From Fundidesulfovibrio agrisoli (GTDB taxonomy: Bacteria > Desulfobacterota > Desulfovibrionia > Desulfovibrionales > Desulfovibrionaceae), in assembly GCF_022808715.1 (NCBI RefSeq), contig NZ_JAKZKX010000009.1, positions 1-64,000 on the forward strand: DNA of 64,000 bases, in the 5' to 3' direction. A program made the translations under genes and the position numbers. Shown here in pieces: positions 38,710 through 48,149 of this stretch. The notes under the pieces are model-generated. The model ran no database searches. It was not told the origin of the DNA and worked only from the letters and a program-made list of their open reading frames with translations. Within the stretch, counting starts at the first letter, position 1; each line of letters begins with the position of its first letter.

Positions 38710-40002
38710 CTACCTATCCTCAACTGGATGTTGAATCGCAGCTACAACAGCTTGATTGTCAACTAATACAGCATCAATCAAAGCCTTAAAACCAGCTGTT
38801 GTTTCAGCGTAAGCACCGATGTATCCGGAACCAACCAAGTCCATAAACGCACCTGGACGTAAATACCGACCACTAAGGCTCTTATAGCTAATTCGGATGC
38901 CTCCTCTGGGCCCTTTGCATTCAGGGGATTGGACTATCTGTTCATAGTGGTCAAGCGGTGTTATCATGCTGCCCCCTTGACTGTATGCATCTCTTTTAAC
39001 AAATTTTAAAAAGAACACGGCAGGATTTATACGGTATTCTTGGGGCAGCGGGGTATTTGTCTGAGAGAAGACCTTCATCCGTCTGATCTCCTTGTCAAGT
39101 TGGGCATCAGGTCGGTATATCCAGTCGTCATCGTCTTTGCCACTGTACTCAAGCATCTTGTACTGAAGCATTACAATATTTTTCTTTGTAATATTCAAGT
39201 ATATTAAATCAACACCAAGACAATGCTCTAATTCTCGCCTATTGGCAGTATACACCTCAAGTTTTCCATCGTTACCTAAAAATACAGCACGCCCAGTGAC
39301 ATCACTGCCGATTAAATCATACCCATCAACAAATCTTGCCTCATGCTCAATTACTGCGTCCTCGAGAATGCTAACTCTTGACAGAGCAGACTCGGATTGA
39401 TTTGCGATATCCAGTTTATACGCCTCACTGTTGGCTGGCAGTCCAAATATCTTTAGCGCGGTTGAGATTGCATTCTTCTGAAAACCATAATTCGGTGGTC
39501 TATTATCAGGAGGAGCAATTGACAGGTAAGCCCCGTTTAAGGGTGAGGCATTCCTGTCAATATTGGCAAGCACTTCAATAATATGCCGACCAAGCTTTGG
39601 TGTTAGCGTCCTGCATCCAGCACCCAGATCTGCAATTATTCCTTTGAATTTGGCAATGTGAATAGTCTTCGTCAAAAGCCCTTCAATCTCTCTGAGGCTA
39701 TTAGGCCAAAGCCGTGCATGATTTGTAATTTTAATACGTGTTTGAATAGTAGTGATAGCTTTCTTGGAATGCACTTGCCCAATGTAAAGTCGAGATTCTC
39801 CATCTTCAGATGCACCCATTAGCAAGCACAGAGATTGAGGCTTGAGCAATTCAAATTCAACATGTTCCCGTGCAAAAGTAAATTCGCTACGACCTCTTCG
39901 AGATGAAGTTAGGGCAAGCCATTCACCTTGGGTAAACCCCAAAATGGTAAGTGGCTTCTTCTCGACATACCTTCCAAGCCCATCAACCCAATCAGCAGTC
40001 AT
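38710..40002 (-). CDS. unrecognised 430-aa protein of the restriction operon
   Basis: A 430-residue soluble protein. No domain recognised. The N-terminal third is a mixed beta region (LYIGQVHSKKAITTIQTRIKI), the middle is helix-rich with KNIVMLQYKMLEYSGKDDDDW, and the C terminus has GGIRISYKSLSGRYLRPGAF. It begins 1 nt after the Mod stop and ends where the RelE-helicase begins, so it is a core member of the operon. It may be a specificity, nuclease or adaptor subunit; this is a guess. Confidence 0.75.
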   Translation of the reverse strand: MTADWVDGLGRYVEKKPLTILGFTQGEWLALTSSRRGRSEFTFAREHVEFELLKPQSLCLLMGASEDGESRLYIGQVHSKKAITTIQTRIKITNHARLWPNSLREIEGLLTKTIHIAKFKGIIADLGAGCRTLTPKLGRHIIEVLANIDRNASPLNGAYLSIAPPDNRPPNYGFQKNAISTALKIFGLPANSEAYKLDIANQSESALSRVSILEDAVIEHEARFVDGYDLIGSDVTGRAVFLGNDGKLEVYTANRRELEHCLGVDLIYLNITKKNIVMLQYKMLEYSGKDDDDWIYRPDAQLDKEIRRMKVFSQTNTPLPQEYRINPAVFFLKFVKRDAYSQGGSMITPLDHYEQIVQSPECKGPRGGIRISYKSLSGRYLRPGAFMDLVGSGYIGAYAETTAGFKALIDAVLVDNQAVVAAIQHPVEDR

Positions 40003-40003
40003 C

Positions 40004-42802
40004 TTACTCCACCCGGTAAACCTTCATGACTTCATCTCCAAGGTGATTGATGACTTTGACGGCGATGCGTCCAGACTTGGGTTTGTCGAAGGGACGAGAA
40101 ATGTCGCTATTCAGGGAGTCCCAGCATTCTTGGTTGATTTCCGCTTTGAGGGTTGTCTTCAGCGCTTGATAAGGATCGTTCGCACCGAGGAAGTAGGCGT
40201 GTCGGACAAAGAAACTCTCCTCGTTGTAGTCTGTGTCGATGAACCAGCAGGCGATGCCTTCTGCACCGTCGCTGCGGACCTCGCCGGTGTTGGGGTGGAA
40301 TACATCCACGCCGTTGATCTTGACCTGAACCTGGTTGTTTTTGGCTTCCAGGATGTCGATGTCCGGTTCGCCGAAGATGACGAAGAGGTTGCCCTTGCCG
40401 GTGTTCTTGAGGTCGTCCGCCATATGCAAGTCGGCGTTCATTCGGGCCTTGAGCACGGGAATCCGCCCCAGGCTGTTGAACTCCGAAGAATGCGCATCGT
40501 AGTTGAAGGCGCAGGCAATGAGTGCGTCAAATCCCGCGTCGCCAGCCTCCCTGGCTGCCGCTACGAGGTCTGGACGTGAGACAGTGCCGAACTCGGGACC
40601 GATGAAAATGGCTGCTCGTTTCTCAATTCCGGAGTCATCCTCACCTTCGTAGTACACCCCTTCGGCGCAGACGTAATGCCCTGGCCAGGGTTTGAGGGTG
40701 GAGAAGACGATCTTGTCTTCCTTGTGGGCCTGCTGGACGCCTGCGGTCTTGAGGTTCTCCAGAATCATTTGCGCAAAGTCCTGCGCCTCTGTTTGCTGGT
40801 CGGGCTTGGCAAGCTCATCCACAAGCTCGTCGTTTTCATCCACGGTCAAGACGCGGTGGGGGGAGAGGCTTTCGACGGTGAAAGGGCCAGCTACACGGAC
40901 TTTTTTATTGTCTTCATATGGAACATCATAAAGTTGTTCAGAGATTGCATTTACAGAGATAGACTTTTCCATTCTGTTTTGACGTTCAACAAAAAGCTTC
41001 CGCCACGTCTCGTGAAGTTGCCTGACCTTGGCGGGCCACTCGCTGTCAGCCTTTTGCGGCATTTGCCTTTCATTCCAACTTTCTCCAAGTAGAAGATTGA
41101 TTTCATTTAATAATGATCCAATTTCATTTCTGTATTCTTCATAAATTACGTCTATTTCTGCATTGTTTGCTATGGATCGTAAGGTGACATGCGGGATTTG
41201 TTTGTTAACAAACCCGTGCGAAACTTTAAGGTGTGTGACTGCTTGTGAGACATCCTTTTGACTCAATTGTGCCTGCTTGGCTTTACCGTCTTTGCTGTCA
41301 GACAATAAGTAGTAGGGATATCTTGCTCCCATTATGCGTGCACGAGCAAGGGCAAGGGCAACTCTTGACGTGTCTATAGTGATCCATCTACGTCCCCATT
41401 GCTCTGCGATGAATGCAGTCGTTCCTGAACCGCAAGTTGGATCAATGACAAGATCGCCAGGGTCGCTCGCCATAAGGATGCACCGTTGAATCACTTCTGG
41501 TTGTGTTTGGACAACATATAATTTCTCTGAGCCAAATCCGCTGGAGCGGATATCATCCCAAAGTGACACTCTAGGTTTGTAAGGATAATCTGAGTGGTAA
41601 TTCTTCCACATCAGTGTGCTGCCAACTGCCCACATTCGGCCAGATTTTTCAACCCGAGAAAGCCCATCCTCCCCAGTAGACCACCCTCTTGCTCCAGGTG
41701 GACGATATTGTTTGCCACTAAAAAGGTATGGGAAGCGTGAAGATTCCGATCCTGTTTGAGAAGTAAGAGTTACCATTCTAAGGAATACACCCTCTGGCAG
41801 TGGTTCCTCTCCCATTTTCTGCTTTAAACTTAAATCGTGGATAGTTCCTTCGCTGTCCTCGACACAAATATAACGGTGAGTTGGGTTCTCGATAGGGGGT
41901 CTTTCTTGAAATAATTGTCTATATTTAGTGCTCTCCTTGTTTCTCCCATACCACAGGATGTAGTCATTCACATTGGCCAGCAAAGATGAACTCTGGGACG
42001 CAGCTTTCGTGAGTGTTATCATTGAAATAAAGTTCTTCTCGCCAAAAACCTCATCCATTAAAGTGCGAGCTCGATGAACGTTGTCGTCTCCAATTTGAAC
42101 AAATATTGATCCGCTATCCTTTAGCAGATCTCTGGCCACTGTAAGCCTATCCCTCAAATACGACAAATATGAGTGAACGCCGTCTCTCCATGTGTCTCTA
42201 AATGCTTTTACTTGTTCTGGCTCTCTGGTTATGTGCTCTTTCTTCCCATCTGATACAGTTCGTGTAGTTGTCGACCACTGAAAGTTCGAGTTGAATTTTA
42301 TGCCATAAGGCGGATCAAAATAAATGCACTGCACCTTTCCCCGTAGGCCCTCCCTTTCAGCAAGCGAAGCCATGACCTGAAGGCTGTCACCAAGAATCAT
42401 CCTGTTCGACCAGTTGGCGTCGTGCTGGTAGAATTCCGTCTTGGCGTCTTCATTTGGGAGGCCATTGAAGTCATCAAAAAGACTCATCTGCTGGGGAACC
42501 TTGGCCCCCTCCTGCTTTCTGGTCCGCTCAGTCAGGTCATCTATGAGCACCTTTGGGTGAACTTTTTCCTGGATAAACAACGGCGGCGCATGAACCACCA
42601 AGTCCGACCAGTCCTGTTCATCTTTGCCGCGCCAGACTAGTTGGGGATCAAGGTCGCGGTTGCGCCGTTCATATGCCACACGGATGGGGTTCTGGTGCTC
42701 CTTGCGCAAGATGGACTGGCATTCTGCGGTCGGGATATGCTTCCGCGAAGCATCCTCGTGCGTGATGGTTTCAACAGTCTTGAGAATCTTGTTGCTTGCC
42801 AT
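40004..42802 (-). CDS. mod: type III-like restriction-modification Mod (adenine-N6 methyltransferase)
   Basis: A 932-residue methyltransferase of the beta class: catalytic DPPY in IYFDPPYGIKF (163-166) precedes the SAM motif DPTCGSGTTAF (454-462). A target-recognition stretch lies between them. The C-terminal third, with KSGRIAVKVINHLGDEVMKVY, is longer than in typical Mod. The 96-aa gene precedes it by 4 bp. Modifies the host DNA; recognition site unknown. Confidence 0.94.
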   Translation of the reverse strand: MASNKILKTVETITHEDASRKHIPTAECQSILRKEHQNPIRVAYERRNRDLDPQLVWRGKDEQDWSDLVVHAPPLFIQEKVHPKVLIDDLTERTRKQEGAKVPQQMSLFDDFNGLPNEDAKTEFYQHDANWSNRMILGDSLQVMASLAEREGLRGKVQCIYFDPPYGIKFNSNFQWSTTTRTVSDGKKEHITREPEQVKAFRDTWRDGVHSYLSYLRDRLTVARDLLKDSGSIFVQIGDDNVHRARTLMDEVFGEKNFISMITLTKAASQSSSLLANVNDYILWYGRNKESTKYRQLFQERPPIENPTHRYICVEDSEGTIHDLSLKQKMGEEPLPEGVFLRMVTLTSQTGSESSRFPYLFSGKQYRPPGARGWSTGEDGLSRVEKSGRMWAVGSTLMWKNYHSDYPYKPRVSLWDDIRSSGFGSEKLYVVQTQPEVIQRCILMASDPGDLVIDPTCGSGTTAFIAEQWGRRWITIDTSRVALALARARIMGARYPYYLLSDSKDGKAKQAQLSQKDVSQAVTHLKVSHGFVNKQIPHVTLRSIANNAEIDVIYEEYRNEIGSLLNEINLLLGESWNERQMPQKADSEWPAKVRQLHETWRKLFVERQNRMEKSISVNAISEQLYDVPYEDNKKVRVAGPFTVESLSPHRVLTVDENDELVDELAKPDQQTEAQDFAQMILENLKTAGVQQAHKEDKIVFSTLKPWPGHYVCAEGVYYEGEDDSGIEKRAAIFIGPEFGTVSRPDLVAAAREAGDAGFDALIACAFNYDAHSSEFNSLGRIPVLKARMNADLHMADDLKNTGKGNLFVIFGEPDIDILEAKNNQVQVKINGVDVFHPNTGEVRSDGAEGIACWFIDTDYNEESFFVRHAYFLGANDPYQALKTTLKAEINQECWDSLNSDISRPFDKPKSGRIAVKVINHLGDEVMKVYRVE

Positions 42803-42806
42803 GTAT

Positions 42807-43097
42807 CTATTCCTTGAAATGCCAGTCGCTATTTTGAAGTGTTTTTAAGAAATTGAGTACTGCGCCGATAGCATCATGATTTTCTGCCCAGCGAAGATGC
42901 TCATGAAATCGCTCTTGCTTTTGAGAGTCGCTGGTTTCCCACCAAGCAGCAAGAATAAGTGGCAGAGGAGGAGTCCAACCAGCACCTTTCCTTTCCCTAT
43001 TTGGTAGTAACCCCCATAGCTCATTCCAGCGTTGTGGCTGAGGGCATATTCTACCATCCTTAGTGCCGATAGCGATGGCTTCTTCAATGGCAAGCAT
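42807..43097 (-). CDS. small protein between res and mod
   Basis: A 96-residue helical protein (LAIEEAIAIGTKDGRICPQ, then NELWGLLPNRERKG and PLPLILAAWWETSDSQKQERF). Its start overlaps the res stop (TGATG). Not recognised; the overlap on one side and a 4-bp gap on the other argue for a real subunit. Confidence 0.7.
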   Translation of the reverse strand: MLAIEEAIAIGTKDGRICPQPQRWNELWGLLPNRERKGAGWTPPLPLILAAWWETSDSQKQERFHEHLRWAENHDAIGAVLNFLKTLQNSDWHFKE

Positions 43098-46000
43098 CAG
43101 TCTTCACCTTGAGGGGCAGTGGCACCAAGGATCATTTCATTGAAGGATGATTCCACCTTGGCAGCGAAATCGGATTCTATTTTGAAGACTTCCCTCAGTT
43201 CGACGAATGCCCATCGCCCAAATTGCTTGTGGTTGTTCACGCCTGGAATCCAGTAGTTCTCCATGGTCGATTTCTTTTCCTTGGCGTCCTCACCCCGGTA
43301 GCCCTTGATCTCCACGATCAGGTTCAGCGGGTCTTCGTGCCCGTCATCGACCTGGACAATGAAGTCCGGGATGTAGGTGCGCATAATCGAGCCATAGCGG
43401 TAGGGGACGAAGAGCCCCAGGTTATGGTTCTTGACGTATGCTTTGACCTTGGGATGAGACTCCACAACGCGGCAGAACTCGCCTTCCCAGTCACTGTCCA
43501 GGATGGCCCAGTTTACATGGCACTTGCGCGAGTCCGTTTGCCAGCGATCCCGTTTTGAAGTGTTGAAATTGACATGTATGGTCGAGCCCACTGGGTTAAA
43601 CGAATCTAGCACCGCCTTTACCGGGCATATCCCCACCAGCTTGCGGGTGATCCCTGCGGTGATCCGTTCGCAGGCCATGTCCGCCAACTCCTGGTACATC
43701 AACTGAGCGGGGTAGGTGCCACCCTTGCATACGAGGCAGTTGTCCAGCCATTGTTTGGTAATGCGCTTGAGCTGACCAAACAGGTGCATCTTGGGTTCTT
43801 CCCCAGGATCACGCCACTTTGTGTAAAGCAACCGCTTGGTCACATGGAAAAGCAGCGTGGACCTGCGCATGTCTCCAAGATGTTCAAGGCTGAGGTCAAC
43901 ATCCTCGCCGATGATGCCTTGGTTCTTGGTGACGGAAGGCCCCACCAGCAGCGGCGTCAATTCCAGGATGGAATCGTCATTGAATTCAGCTTCGAGGCGC
44001 TCTTCCGGTAGCTCAACACGGTATCCCTCAACACGTGGGAATCGGATTTCCAGGTTGTCACGCTCAGGGCGGACAGCTTTGACCTGGATCGTTTCTCTCG
44101 GAGGCTGCGGAGGTGCCACCACAGGCTTGGCTGTGAAGTCAAAGGGAATGCCCAGGACATCGGCATACTCGACATTGAACAGCCCTTCCTCGTTCAGATC
44201 ATAGGACTGCCTGCGCAATGCTCGACCAATGACCTGTTCGCACAGAAGCTGTGTTCCGAAAGCCCGAACGCCGAGGACATGGGTCACGGTGTTGGCATCC
44301 CAGCCTTCCGTCAGCATGGAGACAGAGACCACACACCGGATAGATTCCCCGAGACGGTCCTTCTTTCCCACCGTGTTCATGACCTCACGGAGCAAATCCT
44401 GGTCGGTGAGGTTGTCCGCCTGTTCCTTGCTCCCGGTCCGTTCGATAATCTCCCGACGGAAGTGTTCTATTTCAACGTCGTACACATCCCTGAATGTGTC
44501 GTTCAGCGCTTCTCCAGACTCAAGCTGCTCGCTATCAATCAGAAGGGTTCTTGGCCTGGGGAGTGCGTTACCGTGTTCATCAGTATTTCTGAATAATTCC
44601 AACCGACCCGGAACTGGAGTTTTTGAGCCATCATCATTTTCCCTAGTGAATCCGGAAATATACTCGTAAACGAGCTTGGACGTGGAGGTATTGTTGCACA
44701 CTACGATGAAGCAAGGCGGTACAGTGATGCCGCTCTCCTTCCATAGCTCAAAGGTTTTGGCATAATGACCATACAGCGCTTCCAGCGCCGTCTGGAGCTC
44801 AGTCGGAATTGCGAGCGGGTCAAGGTTCTTAGCTTTTCTCGCCCCTTTCTTGGGCATCTTCTTACCGATGTGCTCCCAGAGGTTCCGGAACTTGGGCATC
44901 TCCGCGCCAGGGATGTTGTCCGCCACCGGGACGCGAGGCAGCTTGACGATGCCGCATTCAATGGCATCCATCAAAGAAAAGTCGCTCATTGTCCATGGAA
45001 ACAGGGTTCCCTCAGCATAGCCTGAGCCTCTCAAGAAGAAAGGCGTTGCCGAAAGGTCAATGACACGCGTGAGACCAAGCTTTCGATTCACCGCCTCAAG
45101 TCCTGAAATCCAGAGCCGTGCGGCTTCGTTGTTCTTTTTTGCTTCGTCCTTCTCATCACCGGAGGCATCATCAACATCCGTGCTGCCGGGGCGCTCTCGG
45201 TAGCAATGGTGAGCTTCGTCGTTGATCACCAGAATATTCTTCAAGCCCATCAGGTCTGGCATGACGCGTTGGATCATCTGCCCTTCAGTTTCAAGGGTGT
45301 TCAGTTCCTCCCCTCGTCCCTGGAGCAAGGAGCGACTCCCCTTGGACAGCTCCATGCGTTCACGGAGTTTGAAGGCGTGGTAGTTGGTGATGACGATCTT
45401 GGCCCGCTCAAGGTCAACCATCATGTCATTAGGGACCAGTTCACGACTGGCATAATAGCTGTCGGGATCATTGGGCTGGAGCACCCGCAGCCGATCCTTG
45501 ATGGTCAGTCCTGGAGCTACGATGAGAAATCCTCGAGTGAATTTGTTGCTGGTTGGGTGACGGACGGCGTTGATGGTCTGCCAGATGATGAGCATCGCCA
45601 TGACCGTAGTCTTGCCCGCGCCAGTAGCCAGCTTGAGGGCCAATCGCATCAATTCGGGATTCGCGTCGTTATTGGCGTTTTCGAGCACTTCCAGGAAGGA
45701 CTTGCCCGTCTTGCCCATCTTAGGGGCGACCTCGGTCAACCAGATGGCGACTTCAATTGCTTCGACCTGACAGAAGAAAGGGCGAATGCCGCTGAACTTG
45801 TGGTGTCTCCAGTGCTGAAGGAGGCGGGCAGTTTCAGGCGTTACTTTCCACTCGCCTGGGTCAGGAATCTTCCTCCATGCATCCACGTGTTCACGAAGGG
45901 CGTTAATGGTTCGAGCGGTTTTGGAATACTGCTGCTCTTGAGTGGAAAGCCCTTTGCCTTCGTCAAAGACCATCTTGACTTGTTCGGCTTTGGCCTTCTG

Positions 46001-46156
46001 CTTCTTGGGCTTTGGAATAGGGGTTATGAAGTCAGCTTGGCGGCGGTAAGGATTGATTTTCTGTGTTGGCTGTCCCTGCCCATCGAGTTCCCAGTGTTGT
46101 GCAGGATACTCATATGGTGAGTTAAGGATAGGTTTTTCAAAAAACAAATTATTCAT
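43097..46156 (-). CDS. res: type III-like restriction endonuclease Res (DEAH helicase + nuclease)
   Basis: A 1019-residue protein. SF2 helicase: Walker A ATGAGKT (177-183), motif II DEAH (313-316), motif VI QVIGRALRRQSY. The C-terminal nuclease has PD-x-ExK as IPDFIV...LIVEIKGY (930-951). The overall shape matches the BPTD_3080-type family. Start overlaps the preceding gene by 4 nt (ATGA) and its end overlaps the next by 1 nt. Cuts unmodified DNA with Mod; inferred. Confidence 0.93.
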   Translation of the reverse strand: MNNLFFEKPILNSPYEYPAQHWELDGQGQPTQKINPYRRQADFITPIPKPKKQKAKAEQVKMVFDEGKGLSTQEQQYSKTARTINALREHVDAWRKIPDPGEWKVTPETARLLQHWRHHKFSGIRPFFCQVEAIEVAIWLTEVAPKMGKTGKSFLEVLENANNDANPELMRLALKLATGAGKTTVMAMLIIWQTINAVRHPTSNKFTRGFLIVAPGLTIKDRLRVLQPNDPDSYYASRELVPNDMMVDLERAKIVITNYHAFKLRERMELSKGSRSLLQGRGEELNTLETEGQMIQRVMPDLMGLKNILVINDEAHHCYRERPGSTDVDDASGDEKDEAKKNNEAARLWISGLEAVNRKLGLTRVIDLSATPFFLRGSGYAEGTLFPWTMSDFSLMDAIECGIVKLPRVPVADNIPGAEMPKFRNLWEHIGKKMPKKGARKAKNLDPLAIPTELQTALEALYGHYAKTFELWKESGITVPPCFIVVCNNTSTSKLVYEYISGFTRENDDGSKTPVPGRLELFRNTDEHGNALPRPRTLLIDSEQLESGEALNDTFRDVYDVEIEHFRREIIERTGSKEQADNLTDQDLLREVMNTVGKKDRLGESIRCVVSVSMLTEGWDANTVTHVLGVRAFGTQLLCEQVIGRALRRQSYDLNEEGLFNVEYADVLGIPFDFTAKPVVAPPQPPRETIQVKAVRPERDNLEIRFPRVEGYRVELPEERLEAEFNDDSILELTPLLVGPSVTKNQGIIGEDVDLSLEHLGDMRRSTLLFHVTKRLLYTKWRDPGEEPKMHLFGQLKRITKQWLDNCLVCKGGTYPAQLMYQELADMACERITAGITRKLVGICPVKAVLDSFNPVGSTIHVNFNTSKRDRWQTDSRKCHVNWAILDSDWEGEFCRVVESHPKVKAYVKNHNLGLFVPYRYGSIMRTYIPDFIVQVDDGHEDPLNLIVEIKGYRGEDAKEKKSTMENYWIPGVNNHKQFGRWAFVELREVFKIESDFAAKVESSFNEMILGATAPQGED

Positions 46157-46581
46157 GCGATTCCATCCTTCTCCTGTGCGCAGGCGAAGCCGCTCTGGAA
46201 CTTACTCTTTATCTCAACGAAGAATCCACCGATCTTGTACTCGATGGTGTCCGGGGAGGAGGCCCACTGCTTGAAGTCTCTGAGGCAGGGGAATAGCTTG
46301 TCATTGACGTCGGTGAATAGGTCGTCACCCGCCAGAGAGGTCTCGTGGTCCGGGCTGCAACCCGCTCTCTCGGGGGCTGCCCACTTGGACCAGCGGCGAA
46401 GGTCTTCTATAACGTAGGAATGGCTCTGGCTTGGAATCTGATTGGCTCGTTCGGCTTCCAGGTCATCAAGACATTTCAAGAAAAGCATCCACGAGGACTG
46501 CCCGTTATGATCCAGGTCTGACGAGGCCCCGGCTTCTTTCCAGAGAAAGTCATCAATATTCTTGAACGCCTGCTCGAACAT
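46153..46581 (-). CDS. isolated HsdM N-terminal domain
   Basis: A 142-residue protein resembling the helical N-terminal domain of type I HsdM (FKNIDDFLWKEAGASSD, SWMLFLKCLDDLEAE, KLFPCLRDFKQWA, TIEYKIGGFFVEIKSKFQSG). The methyltransferase domain that normally follows is absent, yet the stop overlaps the res start (ATGA), so it is part of the operon rather than a random remnant. Possibly a DNA or partner-binding subunit. Confidence 0.8.
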   Translation of the reverse strand: MFEQAFKNIDDFLWKEAGASSDLDHNGQSSWMLFLKCLDDLEAERANQIPSQSHSYVIEDLRRWSKWAAPERAGCSPDHETSLAGDDLFTDVNDKLFPCLRDFKQWASSPDTIEYKIGGFFVEIKSKFQSGFACAQEKDGIA

Positions 46582-46646
46582 GTCACCCTTGGCTGGGTTG
46601 GCTCGCTATTCCGCGTGGCTCCCCAAGCTGCATTGAAAAGTGCGCA

Positions 46647-46669
46647 ATTACGACTTTTTGTGTCGTGAT
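46647..46669. promoter_or_regulatory. inverted repeat upstream of the operon
   Basis: ATTACGAC and GTCGTGAT (one mismatch) with a 7-bp spacer, 66 bp before the first gene; a candidate operator. Confidence 0.35.
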
Positions 46670-46808
46670 CTCTAAGGCTTAAGCAGTTCTTGAATACCTC
46701 GCCCCCGGCTCACTTACAAGGGCTGTCAGGGTCCCTTGATGGATTTTGTTGCCACGGACTCCTTGGCAACCTTGACCCGCCTCATACCCATCTCTGCCCG
46801 AACCCCAT

Positions 46809-46824
46809 GCGCAGGATCCTGCGC
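46809..46824. repeat. palindrome copy 3
   Basis: GCGCAGGATCCTGCGC followed by TTCCGGTTTCA, in the 368-bp gap before the restriction operon; apart from this and the inverted repeat I see nothing in the gap. Confidence 0.9.
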
Positions 46825-46949
46825 TTCCGGTTTCACTGAATCAGGTGATGGTCCCAGGCCCTCCCTGTTACCCGCCACCCACCAGAATCCTCGCGTCACT
46901 TGCCTCAGCGATGGACCTTCTCGCGCCAGAACGCAAACAGTCAGCAATG

Positions 46950-47657
46950 CTAATTCAATGAATTCAAGTCGCGCTCAACTCTTTGACACGCCTCCAGGTA
47001 GTCACGCTTTTTTTCGAATGAGACTGTGTCTGGTCCTTCGTGAACAAGTTGATTCCTGATTGACGCTATAAATCTTATGGATTTAACAGAGCCCTCAGGG
47101 AGATCGCTTTCTATGCTTGAAACTTTTTCATGAAGACCTTTTCCGACGGCACCTTTTTCTTCAAGCAAATTTTCAATGTTTGAAGAAGATCTTATAAGGT
47201 TGTCCAGTGATATATCTTGACTGTTAAAGCTCGCAACGCCTGCAGCGAATCCGCCAAACAATGCACCTATAGCGCCAGCAACTTCTTTTGCTTTTGAAGG
47301 CTGGCTGCCGTTATTGCCCTGATTGTTTGACGTGGCAGGCGCTGGTTTGATTTTATTCTTGTGGGCTTCATAATAAGCTTGCTGAGGCGAGAGATTCCCT
47401 GGCAGCTTTGGATTTTGACCACCATTTGAACTGGAAGAGATTGCGTCATATCCTTTCTTTGCGGCAACTACAGCGACAACAGTGCCTGCAACAGCTCCTG
47501 CTGTTTTAACCCATTCCTTAACTCTTCTAGTCTTTATCTGCTTGCCGTTCGGGCCAGATTCATATTCAATGACTTCTTCAGAGACAAAATTGACAGCTTT
47601 GTCTTTGGCTGCACTTGCCACTTCCTTCAGCTTCTTGAGATTGTCTTTGAATCCCAT
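46950..47657 (-). CDS. membrane-associated HEPN-like protein
   Basis: A 235-residue protein. Residues 1-30 are charged and helical (GFKDNLKKLKEVASAAKDK); two Gly/Ala-rich hydrophobic segments (TAGAVAGTVVAVVAAKKG near 57, GAIGALFGGFAAGVASF near 135) could insert in the membrane. The C terminus has FIASIRNQLVHEG, an R-x4-H HEPN motif. GGAG precedes the chosen ATG. It may be an effector of the defence region; inferred. Confidence 0.62.
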   Translation of the reverse strand: MGFKDNLKKLKEVASAAKDKAVNFVSEEVIEYESGPNGKQIKTRRVKEWVKTAGAVAGTVVAVVAAKKGYDAISSSSNGGQNPKLPGNLSPQQAYYEAHKNKIKPAPATSNNQGNNGSQPSKAKEVAGAIGALFGGFAAGVASFNSQDISLDNLIRSSSNIENLLEEKGAVGKGLHEKVSSIESDLPEGSVKSIRFIASIRNQLVHEGPDTVSFEKKRDYLEACQRVERDLNSLN

Positions 47658-48149
47658 GTCGATCTCCACCGGCTTGAAGTTCTGACTTTTCAAGGCAAGA
47701 GACGTCGTCGATTGAATGTACTGTCTGAACGAGTAATGTCCCAGGTGCAGTGTCAATTGATATAGCTACTGTCGTCGCTGTCTATGATTCTCTGTCAAAT
47801 AATTTCAATTTTAAGCAAACATTATTTGGATTATATTCTTTGAAAAATTCTTTGATAACGTTTTTATAGCTACTTTGTCTTGTGTCGTCTTCATTTGCAG
47901 CGTCGTCGTCACTATTGTGATAGGGGGTGGGGTGCAAAGGCACCCACCCCTAAATATATAAGCGATTTTGCCTTTGCTTTTAAAATAAAATCAATATGTT
48001 ACCACCGTCAGAGCGATTTTGCTTTTGCCTTTGAAATCTCAAGTTAACCATATGAAATCTTTAGAGGATTTAAGGCACAATAAGTTTTGACGTCAATTGC
48101 CGATGTTGCCTTTGACGGAAATTCCCCAAGGGTCCGTCTCTTTGCTGGA
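47658..48149. other. AT-rich intergenic stretch with hairpin and repeats
   Basis: No gene. Contains the stem GGGGTGGGGTGC/GCACCCACCCC at about 47926-47953 and two direct repeats of AGCGATTTTGCYTTTGCYTTT at 47961 and 48012. Possible origin, iterons or operator. Confidence 0.5.
47961..48032. repeat. direct repeats AGCGATTTTGC
   Basis: Two copies of a 21-bp repeat 51 bp apart, in an AT-rich stretch between the HEPN-like gene and the primase gene. Confidence 0.6.
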
